This document shows positions 36,122 through 44,303 of a DNA stretch of 64,000 nucleotides, piece by piece. Numbering within the stretch: the stretch's first letter is position 1; every line of letters starts with the position of its first letter. The position numbers and the translations under genes were made by a program. Origin of the DNA: Altericroceibacterium xinjiangense. GTDB taxonomy: Bacteria > Pseudomonadota > Alphaproteobacteria > Sphingomonadales > Sphingomonadaceae. The notes under the pieces are model-generated. The model was not told where the DNA came from. It searched no databases and saw nothing but the letters and a program-made list of their open reading frames with translations. The DNA is taken from contig NZ_RSEK01000007.1 of the NCBI RefSeq assembly GCF_003958635.1, positions 1 to 64,000 on the forward strand, written 5' to 3'.

Positions 36122-37209
36122 GCGGCGATCTCCCGGCTGCGCGCGCGCGCCGTGCGCAGGATCGTGTCGACCTCGGCGGCCCGCAGGTCATAGGTGTGTT
36201 CGGCCAGCACCCGCTTCAGCGCCGCCTGCCCGATTTCGCGAGCGCGCTCGTCGGTCAGCGCCGCGAGATGATCGGCGACATCCTGCCCGTCGCGGGCGAC
36301 CAGCACTTCGCGGTCCGGTTCAAGGAACATCTCGATCCCTTCCCACGCGTCGGTGATCAGGCACGCCCCCGCACCGGCCGCTTCGAACACTCGGGTCGCA
36401 GGTGAAAAACCGATTTCCGCCATCGAATCTCGCGCTACGTTCAGCACCGCGCGCGGGGTGCAGTTGAACGCGTTGTGCGAAGCCGTGCCAACGTGGCCAA
36501 TCGCGCGCACGTTCTCCGGCATCGGCTTGTCGTGCCAGCCATTGCCCCCGATCATGAAGCTCTTGTCCGGCTGCAGCGCGGCGGGGCGCAGGAAGAATTC
36601 CTCCACCCGCCGCTCCCGATCCGGCAAGCGGTTGGCCAGAAACCCGAGGTCGCAGGCGAACGCCGGATCGGCCGGGACCGGGTGGTGGGTTTCGGGATCG
36701 AGCGCGTTGTAGACCGGCACGCACTGCCGGGCGCCGAAGCCGGTATAAGCCTCCACGACCGGGGGGCCGCCCCCGTAGGTCAGCACCATGTCCAGATCGT
36801 CCAGCGCAGTGCGCAAGGGATGATCGGGGTCGGCGCGCATTTCATCGAGCGTGGCGGCGGCATCGACGTCCCAGTGCAGCACCAGTGCATCCTCGCGGCT
36901 TTCGCGCAGGACGCCTTCCAGCAACTCGCGATCGAACACGCCGACCCCGCTGGCCTTCACCACCACGTCGGCTGCGCCCGCTTCAGCCAGCACCCGGCGC
37001 AGGGCCTCGGGTGTCGCGCCATAGACGACCGAACGCGCCCATTCCGGCGGATCAATGTCGCGGTGCTGCTGGCGGTCGAACGCGTCCGGTTCGTAAAACG
37101 TGATCTCATACCCGCGCGCGGCGAGTGCCCGCAGGATGCCGCGGTAATACGTCGCCGCTCCGTTCCAGTAGGAGGACAGCAGGCTCGATCCGTAGAAAGC
37201 AATCTTCAC
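36118..37209 (-). CDS. CgeB-like GT-B glycosyltransferase
   Basis: 363 residues, same length and layout as the gene after it. The N-terminus is MKIAFYGSSLLSSYWNGAATY, and the C-terminal motif is GFSPATRVFEAAGAGACLI with TDAWEGIEMFLEPDREVL. Because the segment positions coincide with its neighbour, a tandem duplication is likely. It is a soluble predicted cytosolic transferase. It overlaps its neighbours by four bases on both sides, so it should be made in fixed ratio with them. A donor sugar cannot be read from the sequence. Confidence 0.85.
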   Translation of the reverse strand: MKIAFYGSSLLSSYWNGAATYYRGILRALAARGYEITFYEPDAFDRQQHRDIDPPEWARSVVYGATPEALRRVLAEAGAADVVVKASGVGVFDRELLEGVLRESREDALVLHWDVDAAATLDEMRADPDHPLRTALDDLDMVLTYGGGPPVVEAYTGFGARQCVPVYNALDPETHHPVPADPAFACDLGFLANRLPDRERRVEEFFLRPAALQPDKSFMIGGNGWHDKPMPENVRAIGHVGTASHNAFNCTPRAVLNVARDSMAEIGFSPATRVFEAAGAGACLITDAWEGIEMFLEPDREVLVARDGQDVADHLAALTDERAREIGQAALKRVLAEHTYDLRAAEVDTILRTARARSREIAA

Positions 37210-38324
37210 GCGGTTTTCCTCATGTCCTTGTCTGTTCGTCCTGCCACCTGCGCCGCGATGCCGAGCAGTTCATCCACACGGTGGGCGCAGGTGTGGCGGG
37301 CGCGGATCGTTTCCAGTCCGCTGGCCGCCAGCGACACGCGCAAGGCGGGATCGGCGGCAAGGGCCTTCAGGTGCCGTTCCATCTCCTCTCTGTCCCGAGC
37401 CACCAGATAGTCCGTGCCGGGCCGGAAGAGATGCTCGGCATCCTCCCATGGGGCGGCGACCAGCGGAATGCCGCAGGCCAGCGCCTCGAACACACGGATC
37501 GTCGGGATTCCGGGAAGGATCGTCGTGTAATAGCGGCGGGGCACGTGGACGGTCGCCAAGGCCTGGGCGAAAATCTCCGGCGCGCGGGCGTTGGGGGCCC
37601 AACCGTGGTACGTGGCGCCGTAGCGGGCCAGCGTGTCCTTCGCCTCTTGCGGGTAGCGGACACCATAGATGTCCAGCGGCAGGCCTGCGGCTCGCGCGGG
37701 AGCGAACAGGAAACGCTCCAGTTCCTCGGTCCGCTCCCCATCGCCCCAGTTGCCGATCCAGACGAGGCCCTGACGGTCTGCATCCGTTTCCGGGGGATGA
37801 AACCGGCGAATGTCGGCCGCTTCATGCCAAGTCCATACCCGGCCTTCCCAGCCCCAGCCCCGATAGACTTCGGACAAGGTCTCGCCGAAGGCCAGCACCC
37901 CGTCATAGGCAGACAAGTCGAAGCGCTGCATTTCCTCCGGCGCGCTGACTGCGCGGTGGTGGGTGTCGTGGAACAGCAAGTGAAACGGTGCACCGCTCTT
38001 GCGCAAGGCACCCACAGCCGCGACCAGTTCCGGCTCGTTCCATTCGTGGACGATGACAAGATCGGCTCCGTCGACCATCTCCGCCGGGTCCGCACCGGCG
38101 GCGTACACGGTCGAGGACAAGCGCGGGTACTTCTCGCGATAGGCGGCAAGACCTTCGGGGCCGTGATCGGCCAGCAGGTTGGACAGGCTCCAGGCGTTCT
38201 CCGGCTCGAACGCGCGCACATCGTGGCCCCGCTCTGCCAGTTCATCAAGCACGCCCCGCAGGAAATGGGCGTTGCCGTGGTTCCAGCAGGATGCGAGCGA
38301 GTGCGTAAAGTAGACGATCCTCAA
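37206..38324 (-). CDS. CgeB-like GT-B glycosyltransferase, TTG start
   Basis: 372 residues. The start is a TTG at 38324 giving MRIVYFTHSLASCWNHGNA, with a perfect GGAGGT at six-base spacing and overlap of the upstream stop (TTGA). The longer frame upstream is inside the GT4 gene. The C-terminal donor-binding region reads PTIRVFEALACGIPLVAAPWE. It is the third and most divergent of the CgeB-like set in this operon, sharing the N-terminal pattern of a Ser-rich loop followed by WNHGNAHF. Soluble, no membrane helix. Confidence 0.85.
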   Translation of the reverse strand: MRIVYFTHSLASCWNHGNAHFLRGVLDELAERGHDVRAFEPENAWSLSNLLADHGPEGLAAYREKYPRLSSTVYAAGADPAEMVDGADLVIVHEWNEPELVAAVGALRKSGAPFHLLFHDTHHRAVSAPEEMQRFDLSAYDGVLAFGETLSEVYRGWGWEGRVWTWHEAADIRRFHPPETDADRQGLVWIGNWGDGERTEELERFLFAPARAAGLPLDIYGVRYPQEAKDTLARYGATYHGWAPNARAPEIFAQALATVHVPRRYYTTILPGIPTIRVFEALACGIPLVAAPWEDAEHLFRPGTDYLVARDREEMERHLKALAADPALRVSLAASGLETIRARHTCAHRVDELLGIAAQVAGRTDKDMRKTA

Positions 38325-39430
38325 GCCGCCACCTCCTGCGGCCCCAGAAGTTGCTGGTAGATCGGCACCATGTCGCCAACCATGCGATCGGGGGTGAAAC
38401 GCCGCGCCCGCTCGGACGCCGCCTCTCCCAGGTCGCGCCTTAGATCGGGGTCGTTCAGCAAGCGCCCGATTGCCGCGGCAAAGGCATCGGCATCCTCTGG
38501 ATCGGCGAACAGCGCAGCCCCGTCCCACAATTCACGGAAGGTCGGGATGTCCGACAGTACCAGCGGACAGCCGGCGCTCGCCGCTTCCAGCACGGCGAGG
38601 CCGAACGGCTCAAAAGTCGCGGCCGAAACGAACACCGGCCGCAATCCCAGCAGCGTGTTCAGCGCCGTGGTGTCGAGGCGGCCGAGCGGCTGGAGATGGC
38701 TGAACGCGACTTCCTGTCCGTTCGGACCCTGCAGCGGCCCGGCAGCAAGGAACGGGACTTCGAGCAAGGCCGCCACTTCATCGAGCAGGGCCGCGTTCTT
38801 CACCTTGTCCCACTGCCGCCCGATGGTGAAGGCAGCCTTCAGCGGCTTGCGTTCCCGGCACCCGGACGTGATCGGCGCCCGGCCGTTGTGCACCGCCAGC
38901 GGCAGCGACGGCAATTCGTAAACGCGCTGGATCATGGCAGCGTAGCTGGCGCTGGGAGAGACCACCGCATCGGCAGACAGCAGGCCCTGGCGCATCATTT
39001 CCCGATGCCAGAGGTATTCGGGGGCAAGAGGCTCCTCCTTTGCCGCTTCCCACCAGGTGGCGATGCAGCCGTGCGTGACCGCCACGACCGGAACGGTGAA
39101 TTCCGCCAGCCCAGCGAGCGCGGGAGTGTTGCAGTGAACGATGTCGACGGCTTCCCGCGCCGCGAGATCCGCCAGCTCGCGCGCCGCGTAGCGCACCGGT
39201 TCGGGCGCCGAGGAAAGCCAGTCCAGCGGCATTCCCGTCAGGACCAGCCGCAGCCCGGGAATCTGCTGTGCTTCCTTGCGCTGCTCGGGCGTGGGATCGG
39301 GCCCGAACACCGCGAGGATCACCTCGTGCCCCAGTTCGGCCAGCGCGCCGGACAGCTCGGTGGCGTACTGCCACACTCCGCCAACCGCATCGGCGGTCAT
39401 CAGGATGCGCAGGCGCTCGCGCGTTGTCAT
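38321..39430 (-). CDS. GT4 family glycosyltransferase
   Basis: 369 residues. The N-terminal loop LMTADAVGGVWQYATELSG and the C-terminal SAATFEPFGLAVLEAASAGC (the EX7E retaining-transferase motif) identify a GT-B fold GT4 enzyme. It differs from the CgeB-like members next to it and may be the first transferase to act. An upstream extension overlaps the epimerase gene and was rejected; the ATG at 39430 overlaps the epimerase stop (ATGA). No membrane segment. GT4 enzymes in other pathways use GDP-mannose, UDP-glucose or inositol-phosphate acceptors, so an inositol acceptor is possible but unproven. Confidence 0.88.
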   Translation of the reverse strand: MTTRERLRILMTADAVGGVWQYATELSGALAELGHEVILAVFGPDPTPEQRKEAQQIPGLRLVLTGMPLDWLSSAPEPVRYAARELADLAAREAVDIVHCNTPALAGLAEFTVPVVAVTHGCIATWWEAAKEEPLAPEYLWHREMMRQGLLSADAVVSPSASYAAMIQRVYELPSLPLAVHNGRAPITSGCRERKPLKAAFTIGRQWDKVKNAALLDEVAALLEVPFLAAGPLQGPNGQEVAFSHLQPLGRLDTTALNTLLGLRPVFVSAATFEPFGLAVLEAASAGCPLVLSDIPTFRELWDGAALFADPEDADAFAAAIGRLLNDPDLRRDLGEAASERARRFTPDRMVGDMVPIYQQLLGPQEVAA

Positions 39431-40509
39431 GCCGTCACCGCGCGGACCGCCTGTACCGGCGCGAAATCGTCCTGAAGTCCGCGCGCTTCCCGCAGCCAGC
39501 CAGCAAGGTCGCGAACGCCCTTCCGCCAAGGCTTGCGCGTATCAAGCCCGAGCGCTTCGTCCGCCGCCCGCGTGTCGGCAACGAACCAGCGCTGGTCCCC
39601 CGGTCGCCAGTCGGAGAACTCCACCTTGGGCGCATGACCGATGATGGTCCCGATTTCCTCCAGCAACGTCAGCAAACTGACGGCGTTATCCGGCCCCCCG
39701 CCCCAGTTGAACGCGCGCCCGGATACCCGGTCGATGTTCCGCAACAGGGAACGGTAAGCCTCGCAGGTATCGGCAACGTCGCAGATGTCGCGGACTTGCT
39801 GGCCGTCGCCGTAGAGCGTGATCGTCTCGCCCTGCAGCGCGCGGATCAGGAAATGGGCGACCCAACCCTGGTCTTCCGTGCCCATCTGCCGCTCACCATA
39901 GATGCAGCTCATCCGCATCACGGCCGCCCGCATCGAATAACTGCGCGCGTAATCGAGCACGTACTGGTCGGCCGCACCCTTGGAGCAGCCGTACGGCGTG
40001 TGGAAATCGAGCGGCTGATGCTCCGACACCCCGCGCCGGGCCAGCTCCGGCTCATCCGGGGCGTAGCCGCAATCGGCCAGCTTCATGTCGATTCCCGACA
40101 AGTCGCCGTAGACCTTGTTGGTCGAGGCGAAGATCACCGGCGCCTGGGGCGCACGGGCCCGCACGGCTTCCAGCAGGTTGAAGGTGCCGCCTATGTTGAT
40201 CTCCAGATCACTGCGCGGATCGGCCATGCTGGTAGTCACCGCCACTTGCGCGGCAAAGTGGAACACCGCACTCGCCCCGCGCACCGCATCGGCCAGCCGA
40301 TCGGCGTCACGCACGTCGGCAATCACCGGCTCGATCAGATCGCCGTGGCAGCGGCTTAGCCAGTCGAGGTTGGCTTCCACTCCGGGACGGTTCAGCGCGT
40401 CGAACACGCGTACGCGGTGCCCCTCGCTTGCCAGCCGGAAAGCGAGATTGGAACCGATGAACCCTGCACCGCCGGTGACGAGGATCGTCTCTGGACCAGA
40501 CCCGCTCAT
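39427..40509 (-). CDS. NAD-dependent sugar-nucleotide epimerase (CDP-tyvelose 2-epimerase-like)
   Basis: 360 residues of extended SDR. TGGAGFIGSNLAFRL binds NAD, ASTNKVYGD carries the catalytic Thr/Ser, and YGCSK the Tyr-Lys pair. FDALNRPGVEANLDWL after the second strand and the overall layout resemble RfbE/CDP-paratose 2-epimerases more than GalE. It should supply a modified nucleotide sugar to the transferases downstream. The ATG overlaps the stop of a second SDR epimerase, and its own stop overlaps the GT4 gene. The exact sugar is not decidable. Confidence 0.87.
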   Translation of the reverse strand: MSGSGPETILVTGGAGFIGSNLAFRLASEGHRVRVFDALNRPGVEANLDWLSRCHGDLIEPVIADVRDADRLADAVRGASAVFHFAAQVAVTTSMADPRSDLEINIGGTFNLLEAVRARAPQAPVIFASTNKVYGDLSGIDMKLADCGYAPDEPELARRGVSEHQPLDFHTPYGCSKGAADQYVLDYARSYSMRAAVMRMSCIYGERQMGTEDQGWVAHFLIRALQGETITLYGDGQQVRDICDVADTCEAYRSLLRNIDRVSGRAFNWGGGPDNAVSLLTLLEEIGTIIGHAPKVEFSDWRPGDQRWFVADTRAADEALGLDTRKPWRKGVRDLAGWLREARGLQDDFAPVQAVRAVTA

Positions 40510-41627
40510 GCGACCAGCCCGCGCGCCTCGAGTTCGCTCCGCGCCGTGCTGACGCGGTCCTCGGCGGTCTGGCGGGATACCCATTCAGCCAGGTCCGCCA
40601 GACCCTCGGCGAAGTCTTCGCGCGCTTCGAACCCCAACGCTTCGCGCGATAGGGTCGTGTCGCAGAAGCAGTGGCGAATATCGCCCGTGCGGGCCTTGCC
40701 GACGATTTCCGGTTCGATGGCGCCCCTTCCCATCGCCTTGGCCAGTTCGTGCGCCACCTGCTTGACCGAGCGATCATGGCCCGAACCGACGTTGAACGTG
40801 CCGCCGACCGCTTCCGGCAGGATCAGTGCATCGGCAAAGGCGCGGGCGACATCATGCACGTGAACGAAATCGCGCCGCTGCTCGCCATCCTCGAAAATCA
40901 TCGGCGGCTGCCCGTTCAGCAGCCGCGACGCGAAGATCGCCAGCACCCCGGTGTAGGGGTTGGACAGCGCCTGGCCCGGGCCATAGACGTTGAACAGGCG
41001 CAGGCACGCGCTCTCGATCCCGTAGGGCGGCCCCATGATGTGGGTCGTGCGCTCCTGCACGTACTTGTTGAGGGCGTAGATCGAAGACAGGTTCGGCCGC
41101 TTCCATTCCGGCGTCGCAACCGGGGTCAGCGGGCGCCCCTTGGCATCCACCGGCTCCCAGTTCGCCTGCCCGTCGCGCAAGCCGCCGCGCGCGGCGTCCT
41201 CCACCAGGTTGCCGTCCGCATCGCGGTACAGCCCTTCGCCATAGATGCTCATCGAAGACGCGGTGACGACCCGGCGCACCGGGTGGTCGATCAGCCGTTC
41301 GAACAGGACGGCCGTGCCGACGTCATTGGTCGAGGTGTAGCGTTCCACCTCATACATCGACTGGCCCACCCCGACTTCGGCAGCAAGGTGGATCATGCTG
41401 TCCACTCCGCGCAATGCGCTGGCCACCGCATCACCGGAACGGACGTCCGCATGGATGAACTCCACGTCGTCCGGAAGCGTATCGGGCCGCTTTCCGCCCG
41501 TGTCGCCGTGAACTTGCTCCAGAAGACTGTCGAGCACGCGAACGCGGTTGCCGCGCTGCAGGAGCTCCCTGCACACCGATTTGCCGATGAATCCTGCGCC
41601 GCCCGTTACGAGAACCGTTTCCGTCAT
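40506..41627 (-). CDS. NAD-dependent epimerase/dehydratase (first gene of leftward operon)
   Basis: 373 residues. TGGAGFIGKSVCREL is the NAD site, SSMSIYGEGLY and YALNK the catalytic triad region. The insertion around residues 140-175 (DAARGGLRDGQANWEPVDAKG) occurs in dTDP-L-rhamnose 4-epimerase-like proteins. A C4 epimerisation of a nucleotide sugar is the most likely reaction. GGGGTTC precedes the ATG at 41627; the frame extension upstream enters the promoter region and is not similar to anything. It heads a six-gene operon in which every junction overlaps. Confidence 0.88.
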   Translation of the reverse strand: MTETVLVTGGAGFIGKSVCRELLQRGNRVRVLDSLLEQVHGDTGGKRPDTLPDDVEFIHADVRSGDAVASALRGVDSMIHLAAEVGVGQSMYEVERYTSTNDVGTAVLFERLIDHPVRRVVTASSMSIYGEGLYRDADGNLVEDAARGGLRDGQANWEPVDAKGRPLTPVATPEWKRPNLSSIYALNKYVQERTTHIMGPPYGIESACLRLFNVYGPGQALSNPYTGVLAIFASRLLNGQPPMIFEDGEQRRDFVHVHDVARAFADALILPEAVGGTFNVGSGHDRSVKQVAHELAKAMGRGAIEPEIVGKARTGDIRHCFCDTTLSREALGFEAREDFAEGLADLAEWVSRQTAEDRVSTARSELEARGLVA

Positions 41628-41911
41628 TGAACCCCCACTGTGTTCCGGCCGTCTGAGAAGACCGATAAAATCACGCCCGCCACTGCTCTTTGCACAACTT
41701 CTGTTATGGCTATCTTGCAGGCAGCCATGCTCTCCTTTGGGAGAGGGAATGCTTCTTCTTGATCTAAGTTCCCGGAGCCGCCCGGGCCAGATCAATGGCC
41801 GGGAACCAACACCGTTCCCGAGGTTTGTAGAAGCTGCCGGATGGCGTGCCGGCGGATCGGCTGCAGGCCGCAACCATACGGACGTTACGGTAGAACGACA
41901 AAGGGGAAGCG
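41628..41911. promoter_or_regulatory. Divergent promoter region of the glycosyltransferase and inositol operons
   Basis: About 284 bases between divergent starts. A perfect 8-base inverted repeat GTTCCCGG (41768-41775) and CCGGGAAC (41799-41806) places a GGAAC element in each direction. Leftward, GGAAC is followed after 16 bases by CATT. Rightward, GGAAC is followed after 16 bases by GTTT. Both resemble the EcfG pattern GGAAC-N16/17-CGTT, each imperfectly. A further hairpin CTCTCC-tttg-GGAGAG (41730-41745) could act in the leftward leader. No protein gene fits here. Confidence 0.4.
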
Positions 41912-41914
41912 ATC

Positions 41915-42514
41915 ATCGCGACGGCCACGATTCTGTTGATCCGTCACGCCGCTCACGGCCATCTCGGGAATACGCTTTCAGGGCGCACCGAAGGCATCGC
42001 CCTCAGCGCGGAAGGAGCCGGGCAGGCTCGCTCGCTTGCCGAAAGATTGGCGGAAAACCCACCCGATGCCCTCCAATCCAGCCCCGTCCAGCGCGCCCGT
42101 GAGACAGCTGATGCGATCGCCGGCGCGTGCGGTCTGCGGACCGAAGTGACGGATGCCCTCAATGAGGTCGACTTCGGCGCATGGACCGGCCGCAGCTTTG
42201 CCTCCCTGGAAGGTGATGCGGCGTGGGGCCGGTGGAACACTCGCCGGTCCGAAGCTTCGCCGCCGGGCGGAGAAACGATGGTTGCAGCGCAAGAACGCGC
42301 GGTTGCGCATCTTTACGAAACCGCCGCCCGTTTCCCCGGCGGAACCGTGGCGATGGTAACGCATTGCGACATAATCCGCGCCATCGCCGCGGCCGTGCTC
42401 GGCCTGTCGCTCGACCAGATTTTGAATTTCGACATAGATCCGGCAAGGATAAGCCGCATCGCGGCGGGCGACTGGGGCGCCCGGGTATTGAGTTTGAATG
42501 AGGGGGTTGCATGA
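41915..42514 (+). CDS. Histidine phosphatase family protein, apparent ATC start
   Basis: 199 residues from an ATC at 41915. The first strand and phosphohistidine motif read ATILLIRHAAHGH, later ALNEVDFGAWTGRSF and the second catalytic His in MVTHCDII. The only standard start nearby, TTG at 41936, would remove the first beta strand and has no ribosome site. AAGGGGA sits about eight bases before the ATC, where a preceding ATC at 41912 is also possible. In the context of an inositol-3-phosphate synthase two genes on, it may dephosphorylate inositol phosphate or a sugar phosphate. The stop overlaps the methyltransferase start. Confidence 0.8.
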   Translation: MATATILLIRHAAHGHLGNTLSGRTEGIALSAEGAGQARSLAERLAENPPDALQSSPVQRARETADAIAGACGLRTEVTDALNEVDFGAWTGRSFASLEGDAAWGRWNTRRSEASPPGGETMVAAQERAVAHLYETAARFPGGTVAMVTHCDIIRAIAAAVLGLSLDQILNFDIDPARISRIAAGDWGARVLSLNEGVA

Positions 42515-43347
42515 CAATGACAAGCGCGACGGCGCGCGACCATCGGGGTATCGAGGCAGAAGACCTGCGCGCGCGAGTTGAAGCGCTGGCCCCGTGGTTC
42601 CAGAACTTCCATCTCGGACACGGCATCCAGACCGCGCCGGATCATTTCCTCGGCGATTATCCGGCCTTCAAGTTCCGCGGCTTCGCCGATGCACTGCCGG
42701 ATGATCTCACGGGCAAGTCGGTGCTCGACATCGGGTGCAATGCCGGGTTCTACTCGATCGAGATGAAGCGGCGCGGCGCAGGCCGTGTGCTCGGGATCGA
42801 CAGCGACGATCGCTACCTCGATCAGGCGCGGCTTGCGTCCGAGGCCTTCGGCTTTCCGGATATCGAGTACCGCAACCTCTCGGTCTACGACATCGGATCT
42901 CTGGGGGAGAAGTTCGACTGGGTGATCTTCATGGGGGTGCTGTACCATCTGCGCCACCCGCTGCTCGCGCTCGACCTGATCCGGGAACACGTGGCGGGTG
43001 AGATGATGCTGTTCCAGACGATGCAGCAAGGCACGGACGCCGTGCTGCAAGTGCCGAGCGATCATCCCTTCCACGTCCCGGGAACGCACCGGCCGCCCGA
43101 TTACTTCGACAATCCGGCCTACCCCAAGATGCATTTCATTGAGCGGTCCTTTGCCGACGACTGGACCAACTGGTGGGCGCCGAACGCCGCCTGCAGCCAG
43201 GCAATGCTGCGGGCAGCGGGCTTTGCGATCGAGGCTAATCCGGAACCGGAGGTCTACGTTTGCCGCGTGACCCCTGTCCCTTACGAAGAATTCGGTCCGG
43301 CGGCGGTCTATCCGGCCAAAGGCAACGAAGGGGGGGAAAGCGCGTGA
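42511..43347 (+). CDS. CmoB-like SAM-dependent methyltransferase (TIGR04290-type)
   Basis: 278 residues. The SAM motif VLDIGCNAGFYSIEM is at about 71-85, with acidic motif II GIDSDDRY. The N-terminal segment WFQNFHLGHGIQTAPDHF resembles the tRNA-uridine enzyme CmoB, but the protein is shorter and the genomic setting is a sugar cluster. I recall this as the TIGR04290 family, without a characterised activity. It could methylate a sugar or inositol hydroxyl, or transfer a carboxymethyl group. ATGA overlap upstream and GTGA overlap downstream show tight coupling. Confidence 0.85.
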   Translation: MTMTSATARDHRGIEAEDLRARVEALAPWFQNFHLGHGIQTAPDHFLGDYPAFKFRGFADALPDDLTGKSVLDIGCNAGFYSIEMKRRGAGRVLGIDSDDRYLDQARLASEAFGFPDIEYRNLSVYDIGSLGEKFDWVIFMGVLYHLRHPLLALDLIREHVAGEMMLFQTMQQGTDAVLQVPSDHPFHVPGTHRPPDYFDNPAYPKMHFIERSFADDWTNWWAPNAACSQAMLRAAGFAIEANPEPEVYVCRVTPVPYEEFGPAAVYPAKGNEGGESA

Positions 43348-44279
43348 TCGAAGCCGCGATGATCTGGAACGAACCGAACAACAAGTCGCACTGGAACCCC
43401 GAGCTCGATCCCGACTGGTCGCGCTATTCCGATATGGTGATCCGCACGGGCAACGCGATTGCGGCCATCAATCCCGCCGTTACCCGCGTTCTGGGCGGCA
43501 TGAGCCCGATCGACCCGCACTGGGTTGAACGTGTTCGCGGGCACGGGGCGCTGGATGCAGTCGATGTCGTCGCGGTCCACGGCTTCCCGCTGGACTGGAA
43601 TCTTTGGCCGATCCATGCCTGGCCGGACAAGATCGCGGAGATCGAGGCGGTCGTGCCCGACAAGCCGGTGTGGGTGACCGAAGTCGGCGTCGGGTCTTTC
43701 GGCGCGGAAGAAGTGCAGGTCTTCGGCGTCAACAAGACGGCCGAACTGCTGATCGGTCGCGTTCCGCAGGTCTTCTGGTATTCCCTGTTCGACTTGCCGC
43801 AGGAATGGGGCGCGACCACACGCCACCGCGAGGCGGAAGGATCGAGCTACTACCGCCATTTCTACATGGGGTTGATCCGGGCCGATGGCACCCCGAAGCC
43901 CGCGCTTGACGAATACGCCAAGGTGGCGGACCGGATGGGCCTGATGCAGTGGTTCCACTTCGAGGACCCGCGGCTGGACGATGCGGTCGCCTGGATGAAG
44001 CGGCTGGGCACCAAGAAGCTGCGCACCGGCCTCAGCTGGGCGGACAGCTTCCGTCCCAACGCCGTCGACTGGTTCGACCGGATGATGGAGGCGGTGGCCG
44101 ATTTTGACACCACGATCACGTTCTGCTTCACGCCCGAACATCTTGGGGTCGAGGCGCATCATACCAGCTGCGCCAAAGACCCGCAGCAATTCGCGGATTT
44201 CTGCGCCTGGATGATCGATCGCTACGCACCGGCGCAAACCAGCCGGACCGATGCCAACAAGATCGAGGTCCGCGCGTGA
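43344..44279 (+). CDS. Clan GH-A glycosidase, apparently circularly permuted
   Basis: 311 residues from a GTG overlapping the methyltransferase stop. The acid/base motif IWNEPN comes at residues 7-12 (Glu10), where ordinary GH39/GH5-type proteins have it near 150. The likely nucleophile is Glu113 in VWVTEVG. After the normal later barrel elements, residues about 200-297 look like the missing first third of the barrel: RLGTKKLRTGLSWADSFRPN, DTTITFCFTPEHLG and QQFADFCAWMIDRYAP, which usually precede WNEPN. I infer a circular permutation with both catalytic residues kept. No signal peptide, so it is cytosolic. Substrate unknown. Confidence 0.78.
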   Translation: MIEAAMIWNEPNNKSHWNPELDPDWSRYSDMVIRTGNAIAAINPAVTRVLGGMSPIDPHWVERVRGHGALDAVDVVAVHGFPLDWNLWPIHAWPDKIAEIEAVVPDKPVWVTEVGVGSFGAEEVQVFGVNKTAELLIGRVPQVFWYSLFDLPQEWGATTRHREAEGSSYYRHFYMGLIRADGTPKPALDEYAKVADRMGLMQWFHFEDPRLDDAVAWMKRLGTKKLRTGLSWADSFRPNAVDWFDRMMEAVADFDTTITFCFTPEHLGVEAHHTSCAKDPQQFADFCAWMIDRYAPAQTSRTDANKIEVRA

Positions 44280-44303
44280 GCTTTCCCGAGGAAGGAGCCT
44301 GAC

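Noticed and set aside
41936-41938. TTG as start of the histidine phosphatase
   Set aside because: It would delete the first beta strand and has no ribosome site; ATC at 41915 has both.
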